A DNA stretch of 64,000 bases from Girardinichthys multiradiatus (Eukaryota; Chordata; Actinopteri; Cyprinodontiformes; Goodeidae). The translations under genes were made by a program, and so were the position numbers. The notes beneath the pieces were generated by a model, which did no database searches, was not told the origin of the DNA, and worked only from the letters and a program-made list of their open reading frames with translations. Position 1 is the stretch's first letter, and every line of letters begins with the position of its first letter. Below are positions 22,523-34,131 of the stretch, in pieces. The stretch spans positions 42,949,363-43,013,362 of the forward strand of contig NC_061812.1 of NCBI RefSeq assembly GCF_021462225.1. Direction: 5' to 3'.

Positions 22523-24038
22523 TACAGGTCCTTCTCAAAATATTAGCATATTGTGATAAAGTTCATTATTTTCCATAATGTCATGATGAAAATTTAACAT
22601 TCATACATTTTAGATTCATTGCACACTAACTGAAATATTTCAGGTCTTTTATTGTCTTAATACGGATGATTTTGGCATACAGCTCATGAAAACCCAAAAT
22701 TCCTATCTCACAAAATTAGCATATCATTAAAAGGGTCTCTAAACGAGCTATGATCCTAATCATCTGAATCAACGAGTTAACTCTAAACACCTGCAAAAGA
22801 TTCCTGAGGCCTTTAAAACTCCCAGCCTGGTTCATCACTCAAAACCCCAATCATGGGTAAGACTGCCGACCTGACTGCTGTCCAGAAGGCCACTATTGAC
22901 ACCCTCAAGCAAGAGGGTAAGACACAGAAAGAAATTTCTGAACGAATAGGCTGTTCCCAGAGTGCTGTATCAAGGCACCTCAGTGGGAAGTCTGTGGGAA
23001 GGAAAAAGTGTGGCAGAAAACGCTGCGCAATGAGAAGAGGTGACCGGACCCTGAGGAAGATTGTGGAGAAGGGCCAATTCCAGACCTTGGGGGACCTGCG
23101 GAAGCAGTGGACTGAGTCTGGAGTAGAAACATCCAGAGCCACAGGCGTGTGCAGGAAATGGGCTACAGGTGCTGCATTCCCCAGACCTGGGCTACAGAGA
23201 AGCAGCACTGGACTGTTGCTCAGTGGTCCAAAGTACTTTTTTCGGATGAAAGCAAATTCTGCATGTCATTCGGAAATCAAGGTGCCAGAGTCTGGAGGAA
23301 GACTGGAGAGAAGGAAATGCCAAAATGCCAGAAGTCCAGTATCAAGTACCCACAGTCAGTGATGGTCTGGGGTGCCGTGTCAGCTGCTGGTGTTGGTCCA
23401 CTGTGTTTTATCAAGGGCAGGGTCAATGCAGCTAGCTATCAGGAGATTTTGGAGCACTTCATGCTTCCATCTGCTGAAAAGCTTTATGGAGATTTCATTT
23501 TTCAGCACAACCTGGCACCTGCTCACAGTGCCAAAACCACTGGTAAATGGTTTACTGACCATGGTATCACTGTGCTCAATTGGCCTGCCAACTCTCCTGA
23601 CCTGAACCCCATAGAGAATCTGTGGGATATTGTGAAGAGAACGTTGAGAGACTCAAGACCCAACACTCTGGCTGAGCTAAAGGCCGCTATCGAAGTATCC
23701 TGGGCCTCCATAAGACCTCAGCAGTGCCACAAGCTGATTGCCTCCATGCCACGCCGCATTGAAGCAGTCATTTCTGCAAAAGGATTCCCGACCAAGTATT
23801 GAGTGCATAACTGTACATGATTATTTGAAGGTTGACGTTTTTTGTATTAAAAACATTTTCTTTTATTGGTCAGATGAAATATGCAAATTTTGTGAGATAG
23901 GAATCTTGGGTTTTCATGAGCTGTATGCCAAAATCATCCGTATTAAGACAATAAAAGACCTGAAATATTTCAGTTAGTGTGCAATGAATCTAAAATATAT
24001 GAATGTTAAATTTTCATCATTACATTATAGAAAATAAT
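22523..24038 (+). mobile_element. Tc1-like transposon, family B copy 3, right end lost
   Basis: The left terminal repeat starts CAGGTCCTTCTCAAAATATT at 22525 after TA (22523-22524). The right repeat is recognisable from about 23880 but stops after GAAAATAAT at about 24038, about 50 bp short of its expected end, where it runs into a LINE-like tail. Opposite orientation to copies 1 and 2. Confidence 0.93.
22853..23802 (+). pseudogene. Tc1-like transposase, frameshifted, catalytic Asp to Asn
   Basis: Start MGKTADLT at 22853, end KGFPTKY at 23799. Relative to copy 1 it lacks 7 nt after SRA (near 23140, shifting the frame), 42 nt coding the 14 residues from VKPLLN to QKRL (near 23187), and 6 nt coding Asp-Glu before FIFQH. 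The first catalytic block FSDESKF and the NPIENLW block are kept. The second catalytic Asp is changed: QHN replaces QHD. Even without the frameshift the protein should not catalyse transposition. Family length is about 334 aa; this copy is 55 nt shorter. Confidence 0.93.
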
Positions 24039-24085
24039 AATATGGAATAAGCGGTATAGAAGATGAATGAATAAATCAATATGCT
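24039..24085 (+). mobile_element. Short LINE-like 3' tail abutting the truncated Tc1 end
   Basis: GGAATAAGCGGTATAGAAGA followed by TGAATGAATAAAT resembles the 3' ends of the Rex3 copies here (GGATAAGCGGAAGACGA plus short repeats). A LINE insertion or associated deletion may explain the missing Tc1 right end. Confidence 0.5.
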
Positions 24086-24146
24086 CCCATCAAATTATCC
24101 TAGTAGCATTGGTTTTTTGGTATGTACATCAGTAGTTTGGGTTACA

Positions 24147-25408
24147 TACAGGGGTTAGACAATGAAACTGAAACACCTGTCATTTTAGTGTGGGAGGATT
24201 CATGGCTATATTGGACCAGCCTGGTAGCCAGTCTTCATTGATTACACATTGCACCAGTAAGAGCAGAGTGTGAAGGTTCAATTAGCAGGGTAAGAGCACA
24301 GTTTTGCTCAAAATATTGAAATGCACACAACATTATGGGTGACATACCAGAGTTCAAAAGAGGACAAATTGTTGGTGCACGTCTTGCTAGCGCATCTGTG
24401 ACCAAGACAGCAAGTCTTTGAGCCACGGTATCCAGGGTAATGTCAGCATACCACCAAGAAGGACGAACCACATCCAACAGGACTAACTGTGGACGCAAGA
24501 GGAAGCTGTCTGAAAGGGATATTCGGGTGCTAACCTGGATTGTATCTAAAAAACATAAAACCTCTGCTGCCCAAATCACGGCAGAATTAAATATGCACCT
24601 CAACTCTCCTGTTTCCACCAGAACTGTCCGTCGGGAGCTCCACAGGGTCAATATACACAGCCGGGCTGCTATAGCCAAACCTTTGGTCACTCATGCCAAT
24701 GCCAAACGTCGGTTTCAATGGTGCAAGGAGCGCAAATCTTGGGCTGTGGACAATGTGAAACATGTATTGTTCTTTGATGAGTCCACCTTTACTGTTTTCC
24801 CCACATCCGGGAGAGTTACGGTGTGGAGAAGCCCCAAAGAAGCGTACCACCCAGACTGTTGCATGCCCAGATTGAAGCATGGGGGTGGATCAGTGATGGT
24901 TTGGGCTGCCATATCATGGCATTCTCTTGGCCCAATACCTGTGCTAGATGGGCGCGTCACTGCCAAGGACTACCAAACCATTCTTGAGGACCATGTGCAT
25001 CCAATGGTTCAAACATTGTATCCTGAAGGCGGTGCCGTGTATCAGGATGACAATGCACCAATACACACAGCAAGACTGGTGAAAGATTGGTTTGATGAAC
25101 ATGAAAGTGAAGTTGAACATCTCCCATGGCCTGCACAGTCACCAGATCTAAATATTATTGAGCCACATTGGGGTGTTTTGGAGGAGCGAGTCAGGAAATG
25201 TTTTCTTCCACCAGTATCACGTAGTGACCTGGCCACTATCCTGCAAGAAGAATGGCTTAAAATCCCTTTTACCACTGTGCAGGACTTGTATATGTCATTC
25301 CCATGACGAATTGACGCTGTATTGGCCGCAAAAGGAGGCCCTACACCATACTAATAAATGATTGTGGTCTAAAACCAGGTGTTTCAGTTTCATTGTCCAA
25401 CCCCTGTA
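24147..25408 (+). mobile_element. Tc1/mariner element with DD36E transposase, family C copy 1
   Basis: Terminal inverted repeats start CAGGGGTTAGACAATGAAAC (24149) and end as the reverse complement of CAGGGGTTGGACAATGAAAC at 25406. TA duplications lie at 24147-24148 and 25407-25408. Length about 1.26 kb. A second copy is at 52649-53915 and a right-end fragment at 36703-36797. Confidence 0.93.
24335..25354 (+). pseudogene. DD36E transposase, in-frame deletion creating a stop
   Basis: ATG at 24335 gives MGDIPEFKRGQIVGARL as in the copy at 53727. A 12-nt in-frame deletion after AGTCTTTG fuses two codons into TGA, so the frame stops after about 28 residues. The remainder from MSAYHQEG (24440) is open for 288 codons. 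It contains the CGRKRKLSERD linker and the catalytic blocks FFDESTF, QDDNAPIH and NIIEPHW; 36 residues lie between the second Asp and the Glu, giving DD36E. A second TGA replaces an Arg codon near 25304, about 16 residues before the expected end at 25352-25354 (GGPTPY). An intact copy would be about 343 aa. The DD36E spacing matches a Tc1/mariner subgroup described as Incomer; that link is from memory. Confidence 0.92.
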
Positions 25409-26084
25409 TATCTGCTACAGTTTTTTGTGGTCATGGGATTTCTGGAATCATCTGTGAATGGAATAATTTCAATTTAAGGCCTTAAATTATGTAATTTTCT
25501 AGCCCATCTTTTAAGAAGACTCTGAAGTCAGGTAATCTAAACATAAAAGCACCGAAATCATATGTCAGAGTGAGGAAAATACACTTGTATATTGACAAAG
25601 TTCTATTTGACTCAAGAACATGACATTGGGCCATTATTGTTGGTGAATAATAATATGGTTTTTGTGTGGATGTTTTTTTTTTTTTTTTTCTGCAAAAGCT
25701 CAAACACACAAGTAAAACAACAAAGTCCTTTGTTTAAAATTTTTTTAAAAAGGTCTGTTTTGTTCTTTGAACTGTTCAGACTTTTCTCAAAATAACTTCT
25801 GGAGATTTTGATGGTAAAACACTGAGGGTCATGCTGAAAAACACCCAGAAACTGGCCACATATCTGCTGAGATTGCCAGCAGTGATATTGTGCACGATAA
25901 AGGTCGTTGGCTATTCCTTCTTTCCTAAAGCTGCAGGCTTAACTAAACCCCAGAATAACTTGACAAAAAGTCATAACATGTGAGGTTCATTATTGTGTCA
26001 TCAGCAAATGAGACATTGTTGTGTCAGACCAGGAAGTTCCTACATTTCTGAGTTCTTTAAAAGGACCTAATTCCTCAAAGTGGA
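25409..26084. other. Unassigned sequence, T-tract at 25673-25689
   Basis: No gene recognised. A poly(T) run of about 17 lies near 25673. Small frames on both strands have no recognisable domain. Confidence 0.4.
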
Positions 26085-26133
26085 GCAATACTGATTTCTG
26101 CAACTTTGGATAAAAGCCAATGAAAATAAAAAG
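26085..26133 (+). other. Possible 5' untranslated exon (weak)
   Basis: A TATA-like TTTAAAAGG lies near 26056, and AATAAAAAG|GTAAGG at 26133/26134 is a good splice-donor context. The start coordinate is a guess from the TATA spacing. Proposed only because a fitting acceptor-exon-donor unit follows at 26682. Confidence 0.15.
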
Positions 26134-26681
26134 GTAAGGACGCTATTCTCTTTTTGTCAACAAAAGTATAAATCTTGTCAACCAACAGTTATATATTTCA
26201 ATGGTTGAAGAGCTGTTTTATGCTTGACCCTGCAACATTCTTACATTGTCAGAAAGGTCAACGCATTAGTTACATGAGCAGCTCATTCATGGCAATCTTT
26301 TTGTAGCCTCTGTTAAGTCACGACTGCATGAAAATGGCTTTCTGTGGAACCAACAAGATCTAAAGGCAATTTCTCTGAGACAAAAGGGTAAAGTTTACCA
26401 CTTTTAACCCAGGTCAGTGGAACAAATTTAGTTGTAGACACAGACTGTTTAAAATGCTGCATCAGCGTCTTGGTGTTTCAGTTGTTGACAACAACAGTCA
26501 GAAAAAACATGCAAGAATAGGCAAAGCTAATGTTAAATGATCGCATGACATTTTTGTGTCAAATAAAGGTAGCTGCTTTAAAATAAGCATTATATAAATA
26601 CCAGATATTCTAAATGCAAATGCTCTGATCAGGTTTGGTGGATGGACCTTGCTTAGCACTCAGTCCTAATCTTGTTTACAG

Positions 26682-26768
26682 GCCAAAAGATTTCAAAAAA
26701 GAAACTCTACTATCTACAAGATGAAGATGAAAAAAAGTATCTGGAATTGTTGCAACTTTAGTACTGAG
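26682..26768 (+). other. Possible small coding exon (weak)
   Basis: CTTGTTTACAG|GCC at 26681/26682 is a plausible acceptor with a branch-point-like CCTAAT just upstream. ACTGAG|GTAGGG at 26768/26769 is a plausible donor. Between them ATG at 26721 opens 16 codons, MKMKKSIWNCCNFSTE, in phase 0. No following exon was found, and such units arise by chance in long non-coding sequence. Confidence 0.2.
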
Positions 26769-29512
26769 GTAGGGGTTTGTGTAGAAAAGCTTTATCTAGA
26801 ACGACGTAATTTTTGTAGAAACGTTCATCAAATGTAGTGCATATGTTTACTACGGATTGATGTGCTAATAAAAAATGAACACATGCAACTTATACAACAT
26901 TTTTATACATGGCAGCCTGCTCGGAGACCTTCGACCTTCCCTGTTGGAGTACCAGTTTCAGAGGGCATTCTTGCAATATTTCACTGGGAACTCAGAAAAT
27001 CTGAGTATAGTACACACACAATAACCTCTGAGAAGTGACGTAATAAGAAGACAGTCCTTAATGATTTTTGTTCTTCCAGAAATCTCTCTTAATATACCAC
27101 ATTAACTGTGTGGTATTTTGTTTTGCGAACATTAGGAAAAGCACTAAATAATGTGGCTGCAGTGTTATTTTGTTTCACCAACATTCAAAGTGGCAGACAG
27201 GAAGGCAGTTAAGGTGTCGGGTTGAAGGCAGCATCTGTTTAAGTGAATAGTTGTTGGGGCACACTGCAATTTATGAAAATATGAAGGCTTTGGACGAGCA
27301 CCGTGTGGAAATTCAGAATTTTAAAAACTTTTTATTTATTCATTTTGAACATGTTGAAAGACGACAAATCTGACATCAATAAATAAATCATTTCATTAGT
27401 TCAAAAAAGAGTAGCAAGAAGTTTAAACTTATTAAATCCTATTAATTACCAGTCAACAATGACTATCAACTCAATTTTACAGAAACACAGAAAGAAATAA
27501 TGAACAGATCTCAGTTTCAAAATAAATTTCACTGAACCAGTGACTTAACAATGACTTATATGATACTCCCGCTTATAGTGACTGTTTAAAATAATAATAA
27601 AATGCCGCCATTGTACCTTAAAAAACCTTTTTTGTAATTTATTTTAAATTCAATAATATTTGTACACTGTAAACACTTCTATGGAAGCATCTAAAGGCCA
27701 GAAATGGAGGACAATATTAGGATATCTGTTATAATGATATGTATCAAATGTCTTCCTTTGGTTGTAAAAGTGGTTAACATGCTAAGCTAGCTTGTCATAC
27801 TGTACGACCACACAGCCAATTCAAGCTCACAATCAAAGATTTGTTTTGAACCCGGCTATAAATAGAATTTGTAGTAAAGATGCACCGATCAGGCCACTCT
27901 GACCTGCTGGCAGTTTTTATGACACTTCTTTCACTAAATGATTGTCATAATGTAAAGACAAGACCCTCTCTGAGCAGCTTCTAGTCATAAATTGCCACGC
28001 AAACCGATGAGATCTTAAAAACCAAGGTGTTGTCATGGAACCAGGATGTAGTGGAAGCAATCAGAGTCCATATAGAGCATTACGCAAAAAAAACTTGCGT
28101 CAGACATTTTTTTATTCTAAAGGGTCAAACAGATCGGTGGCTTATGACTCCTCATCAGTTCTGCTCTGTTCTGTTTAATTTTTAGTCAATGCTTAAAAAC
28201 CTCCCATGACTGAAGTCCTATGATCTTTTCCATCTTGCCGCACTTCAGAGTGACCGGTTTAATGTTTGTAAGATTCTGATAATTTTTCACTTTATCTGTA
28301 AAATGCCGCCAATATCAAAACACCCCTGGGCTTTATGCCTGAAGGACGCCTGTGTCTGAGCTCACGGATAAGATATTGCTCTTCCTTTAAAAGCCTGGAC
28401 TTTCCTCAGGTGGCACTGGTTTTACTGAAACTGTAAGCAAAACACTCCAGATCAACTGAGCTGGGTTTGCCAGACATCTTACACATGGCTAGCAATAACA
28501 GTGGCAGAAAGCAAATCATTCATTCACTAAAAATAAGATTTGCCATACATCCTCTCAAGTTCTTTTTATGTTCCTGCAAAAACCCTGAAGAAACGAGCTG
28601 AGCTCCATTCTGGTGATAGAACTGGGCTTCTGTCAGCCATTGTAGTTTTGTTACATGGTTGGATCAGGGAGGTAAGGGTGGGTTTCAGTTAGATGCTATG
28701 CCTTTATATGCTACAGCATGACTAAGCTGTGTACACCCACACAAGATCTTTAACACATTTATTTGACAAATAGTGATGTTGAGGTCATGCCTGCGTAACT
28801 TTTTAGAGCCATGACAAATGTAGCAAGATCAGCTGATTGGGCTATAATGAAATTGGTGTTTTCTTTAAAACGTGATTGCCACCCATTGTTACCATTTCCC
28901 TTAGGTACAAGATACGCTCTCATTCAACGGACCTAAATATAGGTATATTGGAGCTCAATAGTTTCAGATATCATTGACTGTCTGGAGATTTTCTAAGACG
29001 AAATTTAGTAATAGTATTTATGCATTTCTTTTCCCATTTTAGAGCCAAATATAGTACTAATAAAATAGTAATAATAGTAATAATAAAATGGCCCTTGATG
29101 GCATCATGTCATCCTCTTTTTATTACCAATTATTCTTTACATTTTGGAACCTGGATTACTAACCTAAGCAGGTTTTTAAAGGTGAATTGTCCATTGTTGC
29201 CTCTCACTAGATTTCACTCCTCAAATATTAGTGGTCATAACTGCCTGTATGTCTTCCTCATAATAGATAATGCAATCAGAGTACACTGCAGGTGGTACAG
29301 CAGACAAGCCCGACAAGTACAATTTGTCCACAGTCTTGTTGCCTACCTAATCTGGCAATGAACATGGAGGCACGTCTGCACAAAGTTGTTGTATGTCTCT
29401 GTCCTTTATTAATAGAGTTCAGAGTAGTGGTTGAACACAGTTAAAAATAACATTATTAAATATTGAATAACTTGGCTACAAATACAGTATAGTCGTCCAA
29501 AGTGTTTATACA
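26769..29512. other. Unassigned sequence, about 2.7 kb
   Basis: Long AT-rich stretch with no recognised transposon, RNA gene or reading frame with a domain. It may be host intronic or intergenic DNA. Confidence 0.4.
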
Positions 29513-30651
29513 TACACTCACCAGCCACTTTATTAGGTACACGTAACAGCTTGTTAATGCAAATTTCTAATCAGCCAATCACATGGCAGCACAATGCATT
29601 TAGACATGTAGACATGATAAAGACGATCTGCTGCAGTTCAAACCGAGCATCAGAATGGGGAAGAAAGGTGATTTAAGTGACTTTGAACGTGGCATGGTTG
29701 TTTGTGCCTGACAGGCAGGTCTGAGTATTTCAGAAACTGCTGATCTACTGGGATTTTAACACACTACCATCTCTAGGGTTTACAGAGAATGGTCCAAAAA
29801 AGACAAAATATCCAGTGAGCGGCAACAGTAACTCAAATAACCACTCGTTACAACCAAGGCATGCAGAAGAGCATCTCTGAACACACAACACGTCGAACCT
29901 TGAGATGGATGGGCTACAGCAGCAGAAGACCACACTGGGTGCCACTCCTGTCATTTAAGAACAGGAAACTTGAGGCTACAATTCGCACAGGCTCACCAAA
30001 ATTGGACAATAGAAGATTGGAAAAATGTTGTCTGGTCTGATGAGTCTCGATTTCTGCTGTGACATTCGGATGGTAGGGTCAGAATTTGGCTTCAACAACA
30101 TGAAAGCATGGATCCATCCTGCCTTGTATCAACGGTTCAGGCTGGTGGTGGTGGTGTAATGGGATGGGAGATATTTTCTTGGCACACTTTGGGCCCCTTA
30201 GTACCAATTGAGCATCGTGTCAACGCCACAGCCTACCTGAATATTGTTGCTGACCATGTCCATCCCTTTATGACCACAGTGTACCGATCTTCTGATGGTT
30301 ATTTCCAGCAGGATAACGAGCCATGTCATAAAGCACGAATCATCTCAGACTGGTTTCTTGAACATGACAATGAGTTCACTGTACTCAAATGGCCTCCGCA
30401 GTCACCAGATCTCAATCCAATAGAGCACCTTTGGGATGTGGTGGAACGGGAGATTCGCATCATGGATGTGCAGCCGACAAATCTGCAGCATCTGTGTGAT
30501 GCTATCATGTCAATATGGACCAAACTCTCTGAGGAATGTTTCCAGTACCTTGTTGAATCTATGTCACGAAGGATTAAGGCAGTTCTGAAGGCAAAAGGGG
30601 GTCCCACTCGGTACTAACAAGGTGTACCTAATAAAGTGGCCAGTGAGTGTA
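29513..30651 (+). mobile_element. Tc1/mariner element, family A, complete ends
   Basis: Terminal repeats begin CACTCACCAGCCACTTTATT (29515) and end as its near reverse complement, AATAAAGTGGCCAGTGAGTG (30630-30649). TA duplications lie at 29513-29514 and 30650-30651. Length about 1.14 kb. The degenerate copy at 770-3390 belongs to this family. Confidence 0.93.
29655..30617 (+). pseudogene. DD36E-spaced Tc1-like transposase, multiple stops
   Basis: ATG at 29655 opens MGKKGDLSDFERGMVV, then TGA. Later stops fall at TTTTAACAC near 29757, at the GCAACAGTAACTC junction near 29828 where part of the DNA-binding region seems deleted, and at TGCTGTGAC after the catalytic SDESRF block near 30060. All the blocks lie in one frame ending at 30617 (GGPTRY). 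The last 169 codons (from 30108) are open and hold QQDNEPCH and NPIEHLW. Counting from that Asp to the Glu gives 36 intervening residues. The protein is non-functional. Confidence 0.92.
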
Positions 30652-32099
30652 TTATTTTTCAGTTCAGAAGACTACCAAACATTGTTGGATATTTGTTTTT
30701 ATATATTTTCTTCCGGAAATATTGGAAAAAAAAGATTTATGTTGTTTTTGTAATTATTTTCATAAAGAACATTGGCCCAAAATGTTCAGCAATTAGAACC
30801 TATTTCAACAACAACAAAAATATATAAATAAACTCCACAGTAACATGAGTTAAACAGTTATGGGCTTTACTGGCCACACTAGCAATTAAACTTTCCTTGT
30901 TAATCTGATTGGTTTCATGGAGAGCCTTCTGTGTAGAAGAACTGGGGCGCAGTGTTGAGCACAGTGAGAAAAACAGTCATAGCCAGAACAACAGGATAAA
31001 CACTTAACATTGCTAAACCATTCAGGAAAGTCAGTGAATTGCACTTTTGTCCTAGCCTGAGAATACAATGCATATAAGTAGGTTATATGGCCATGGGCAA
31101 GAGCTGAAAAATTCTTCAGATTTAAAAACTGAGTCATTTTCTGTAACCTAATAATATTGGTGTTGTCCTGCTGGACAATTTAAAAACAAACATGAAAAAA
31201 AGACTTAGCTGGTCTTGAAGCTGTGCCACTGGCAATGTTGAAGCAAAAGCTGTAGCCTGGGCTTAGATTTGACATGCCTGCCTAATTAGTACGATTATCA
31301 CACAGCTGCACAGGTTGAGAGGATTTGAAGTGGTTTTATCAAAAGAATCATTTGTTGGTGAATGTCTCATACTGACAGCGTGTGCACTCCCAGATCCATT
31401 TCAGTTTGGGATGGCAACTGTTGTCTGCTTTAATATGAAGGGGATTTGAAAAGGTGAACTCAGCAAGAACTTTTTTTTGTTCAGAGTATTATTACACATG
31501 AGTAAATCCATAAAGTGATTAGATGCATTTCAGATGGCCTCAAATCACACAGCAGATCACTTATAGAAAGTGGCACATACAGGATTCCTGTTATTAATGT
31601 CTGAATTTCACTTTTCCATGCTCAAATTTCCAGCGCCACAAGTGCTTTTTGGACCATTTTGGATGGAGTTTTCAGACTGTTGGAACTCTGTTTATAAGCC
31701 ATTATTCTCTTTTTTGGCAGAGGAGTTTTCAAGATTTGATCCAGCATTAATACCAAACTCTTTTGGCCATTGGTGTTAGAATAATTAGCAAAGGCATTTG
31801 GTGAAATAATTCATAAACTGAATATTTGGCTTTTAATTCCATTGAAATGGAGGCAAGGCAGGATCATGTGTATAGCAGCGTTCATACGCAAAGCTCTTTA
31901 AAGAAAAATAAAGGAAGAGATTAAAAAAGGAAAATGTATGCAGACATGAAGCCTTGGGCATCAGTCCTGTTTTAAAGGAGCCAACAATGTCTGCACATCT
32001 AATGTTTCTAGGTTGTTTGTATCAGCAATGAGGAGCATAGAGGATTAAATGAAATACTACTACTTGGGTCTACATGGGTCCATACCACACCAGGAACTA
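30652..32099. other. Unassigned sequence
   Basis: Nothing recognised with confidence on either strand. Confidence 0.4.
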
Positions 32100-33560
32100 T
32101 GAAATGTATTTAGGCTTGAGACCATATAAACCATTGACAAAATTCTAATGCTCTGACCAACAGGGAGCTGGTGCAGTGATGCCGGGACTGGTATGATGTG
32201 ATCTATGTATTTGGTTTTAGTCAGGACTCTGACAGCAGTTTGGATGAACTGCAGCTACCTGACTGATTTTTTTTTACACAGATCTGTGTAAACACTAACA
32301 CAATATCTAACCTTATTCACCAGTTCTTCTGTGTCCTGTTTGTGTGGGAAACCTTTTATTCCGGCATTTTTTTCAGGTGATTGTAGGCTGATTTAATAAT
32401 AAAGTAGTTAAAGTTGGACGTCATGATGACACCTTGGTTTTTTTGCCTTCTCTGTGGTCTTCAGCGTCATAGATTTTAGATTTATGTTTAGACTTTAGAG
32501 TTTTGATATCTGGCCTCTATTTTTGGAACCAAAACAATGTATGCCTTTTCTGCATAAAGTTGATGGAAATTCTGACCAATACTGACTCAGTTACTGTTGT
32601 GAACTATGGCCAGTTTTGTGACACAGAAATATAAAATTGCATGTCATCACCATAAATATTGTAGATATTGTAGTATGTATATGTTAAATAAAAGTGGCAA
32701 AAGAATGGATCCTTGAGAAACCTCACATACCATCTTTGAGATCACATCCACTCTTTCAGTCTGTCGATCTGTCATATCCAGCCAGTGTTGGAGTTTTGTG
32801 TTTGGTTTTTGTTCATTTCACTTAGTCCGGTCCTTTGTTTACCTTATGTTCTTTTCTAATCTTGCTAATTGGTCACACACTCCCTCTGTCTCCCTGCAGC
32901 ATGGTCCAACCCCTTTCATTGTTCCCCCTGATTACCTTGTCTCACGGTTCATTGGTTTACACTCCACTCCCCTCTGTATTTAAGCTCTCTGGTTGTCATT
33001 ATTCTTTACTGGTTCCTACAGTTATGTTCCCACTCGTTACTCTGTGTCCTTGCCTGGTTCCAGTCCTATATGCTCCTTGTTTCCATCAGCTGTGTATCAT
33101 TTGAAGCCTGCCTGGTCTGTGAGTGAAGATCATTAAATTCAACACTTACCTTGTTTCCGAGATCTTTCCTGCACTTTGGTCGTACACCCAGCAACACCCA
33201 GCATAACAAGATCAGGATAATGATCAGCTGTTTCTAATGCAGCATTGAGATCCAGTGAAACCAACACAAATGTTTTTGATGTATCTCTGTGAGACGTTCA
33301 CCAAGGCAGTGGTGTTGTGTTGTCGAAGAAGCTTGCTAGAAAGCATTGAACCGGCAGGTGTTGTTTTATGAAAAAGGAGTAAATATGGTGATAAATTACT
33401 TAGATTGGAAACAGGCTTGTAAATACACATTATTGAGGCATTAATATTAGGTTTTTTAAATAAGAGCGTTGATCACTTTCAGGGCCAAAAAAATGAACAA
33501 ATTATATTAAATAATTAAAGAAAATTGAGGGGCTTCACAGCAGCATCTGCTGTAATGATT
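32100..33560. mobile_element. Old interspersed repeat, split by a solo LTR
   Basis: Phrases such as GAGCTGGTGCAGTGATGCCG near 32164, ATGTTAAATAAAAGTGGCAA near 32682 and, after the LTR, GCATTGAGATCCAGTGAAAC near 33242 follow the layout of a widespread L2-like fish repeat (boundaries unclear, reading frames decayed). The LTR at 32786-33208 interrupts it. Confidence 0.35.
32786..33208 (+). mobile_element. Solo LTR
   Basis: Bounded by TGTTGG and CATAACA (TG...CA). It contains a TATA-like GTATTTAAGC near 32977, a CATTAAATTC poly(A)-signal-like region near 33131, and the end CTGCACTTTGGTCGTACACC followed by CAGCAACACC. Blocks TTCATTGGT...CTCCCCTC...GTATTTA and TTTACTGGTTCCT are shared with the LTR at 46541-47531, so the two are one family. 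No internal retroelement sequence is next to it. A clear target duplication was not found. Confidence 0.68.
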
Positions 33561-33889
33561 GAATCAGTTACATATTTTAGCAGCGATGTAATAAAATGCT
33601 GTTGATACTATTTATTTTCCTTTGACTAAAATTCCCCAGGCTAATCCTGACTACATTCCAAATCCGTAAGGTATTGAATGCATGTTTCACTCTTATTCTA
33701 AATACAATAACATATTCTTAGTAAAAGAATTTCTGGTTTTCCTTCATTCAATCATCACATTGTACTCCACTACAATACTTCACGTTGCGCTTAGACTCAG
33801 GGTGGCTCAAAAAAATGGCAGCAGCTACTTTAGCCTGGCATGTTTAACTCCTCCTTCTGCATGCATCCTTGGGTGGGCTGGGGTCTTCA
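33561..33889. other. Unassigned sequence
   Basis: Nothing recognised. Confidence 0.4.
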
Positions 33890-34131
33890 GTTCTCACCCA
33901 GACCTGCATGGCTTCTACAAACACTCTCAAAGAAACCCTCCTTCCACATCCGAGACTCCACTGGTCCGGATCAGAGAGAGACTGACGCTTACCAATCACC
34001 TGGGTCAAGAGAGTGGGGATTTCTGTGAGTGGTGAAGCAGCGACCCTCTGCTTCCCAACGCCCACCACACCTTCACTGTTCCTGTCACACCTGCAGTCTG
34101 TCGGAGCCAGATGTTCATGGAAGTGCTGAAG
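33890..34131 (+). other. Possible host exon (weak)
   Basis: A relatively GC-rich patch in AT-rich surroundings. GGGGTCTTCAG|TTCTC at 33889/33890 could be an acceptor and GTGCTGAAG|GTAGGC at 34131/34132 a donor. ATG at 34111 would open MFMEVLK into the donor. The longer frames through the patch contain stops and no domain. A 5' untranslated exon or an unrecognised repeat are equally possible. Confidence 0.18.

Noticed and set aside
24440..25306. Treating the 288-codon frame as a functional transposase gene
   Set aside because: The true start is upstream at 24335 and is cut off by TGA; a second stop removes the C-terminus. It is scored as a pseudogene.
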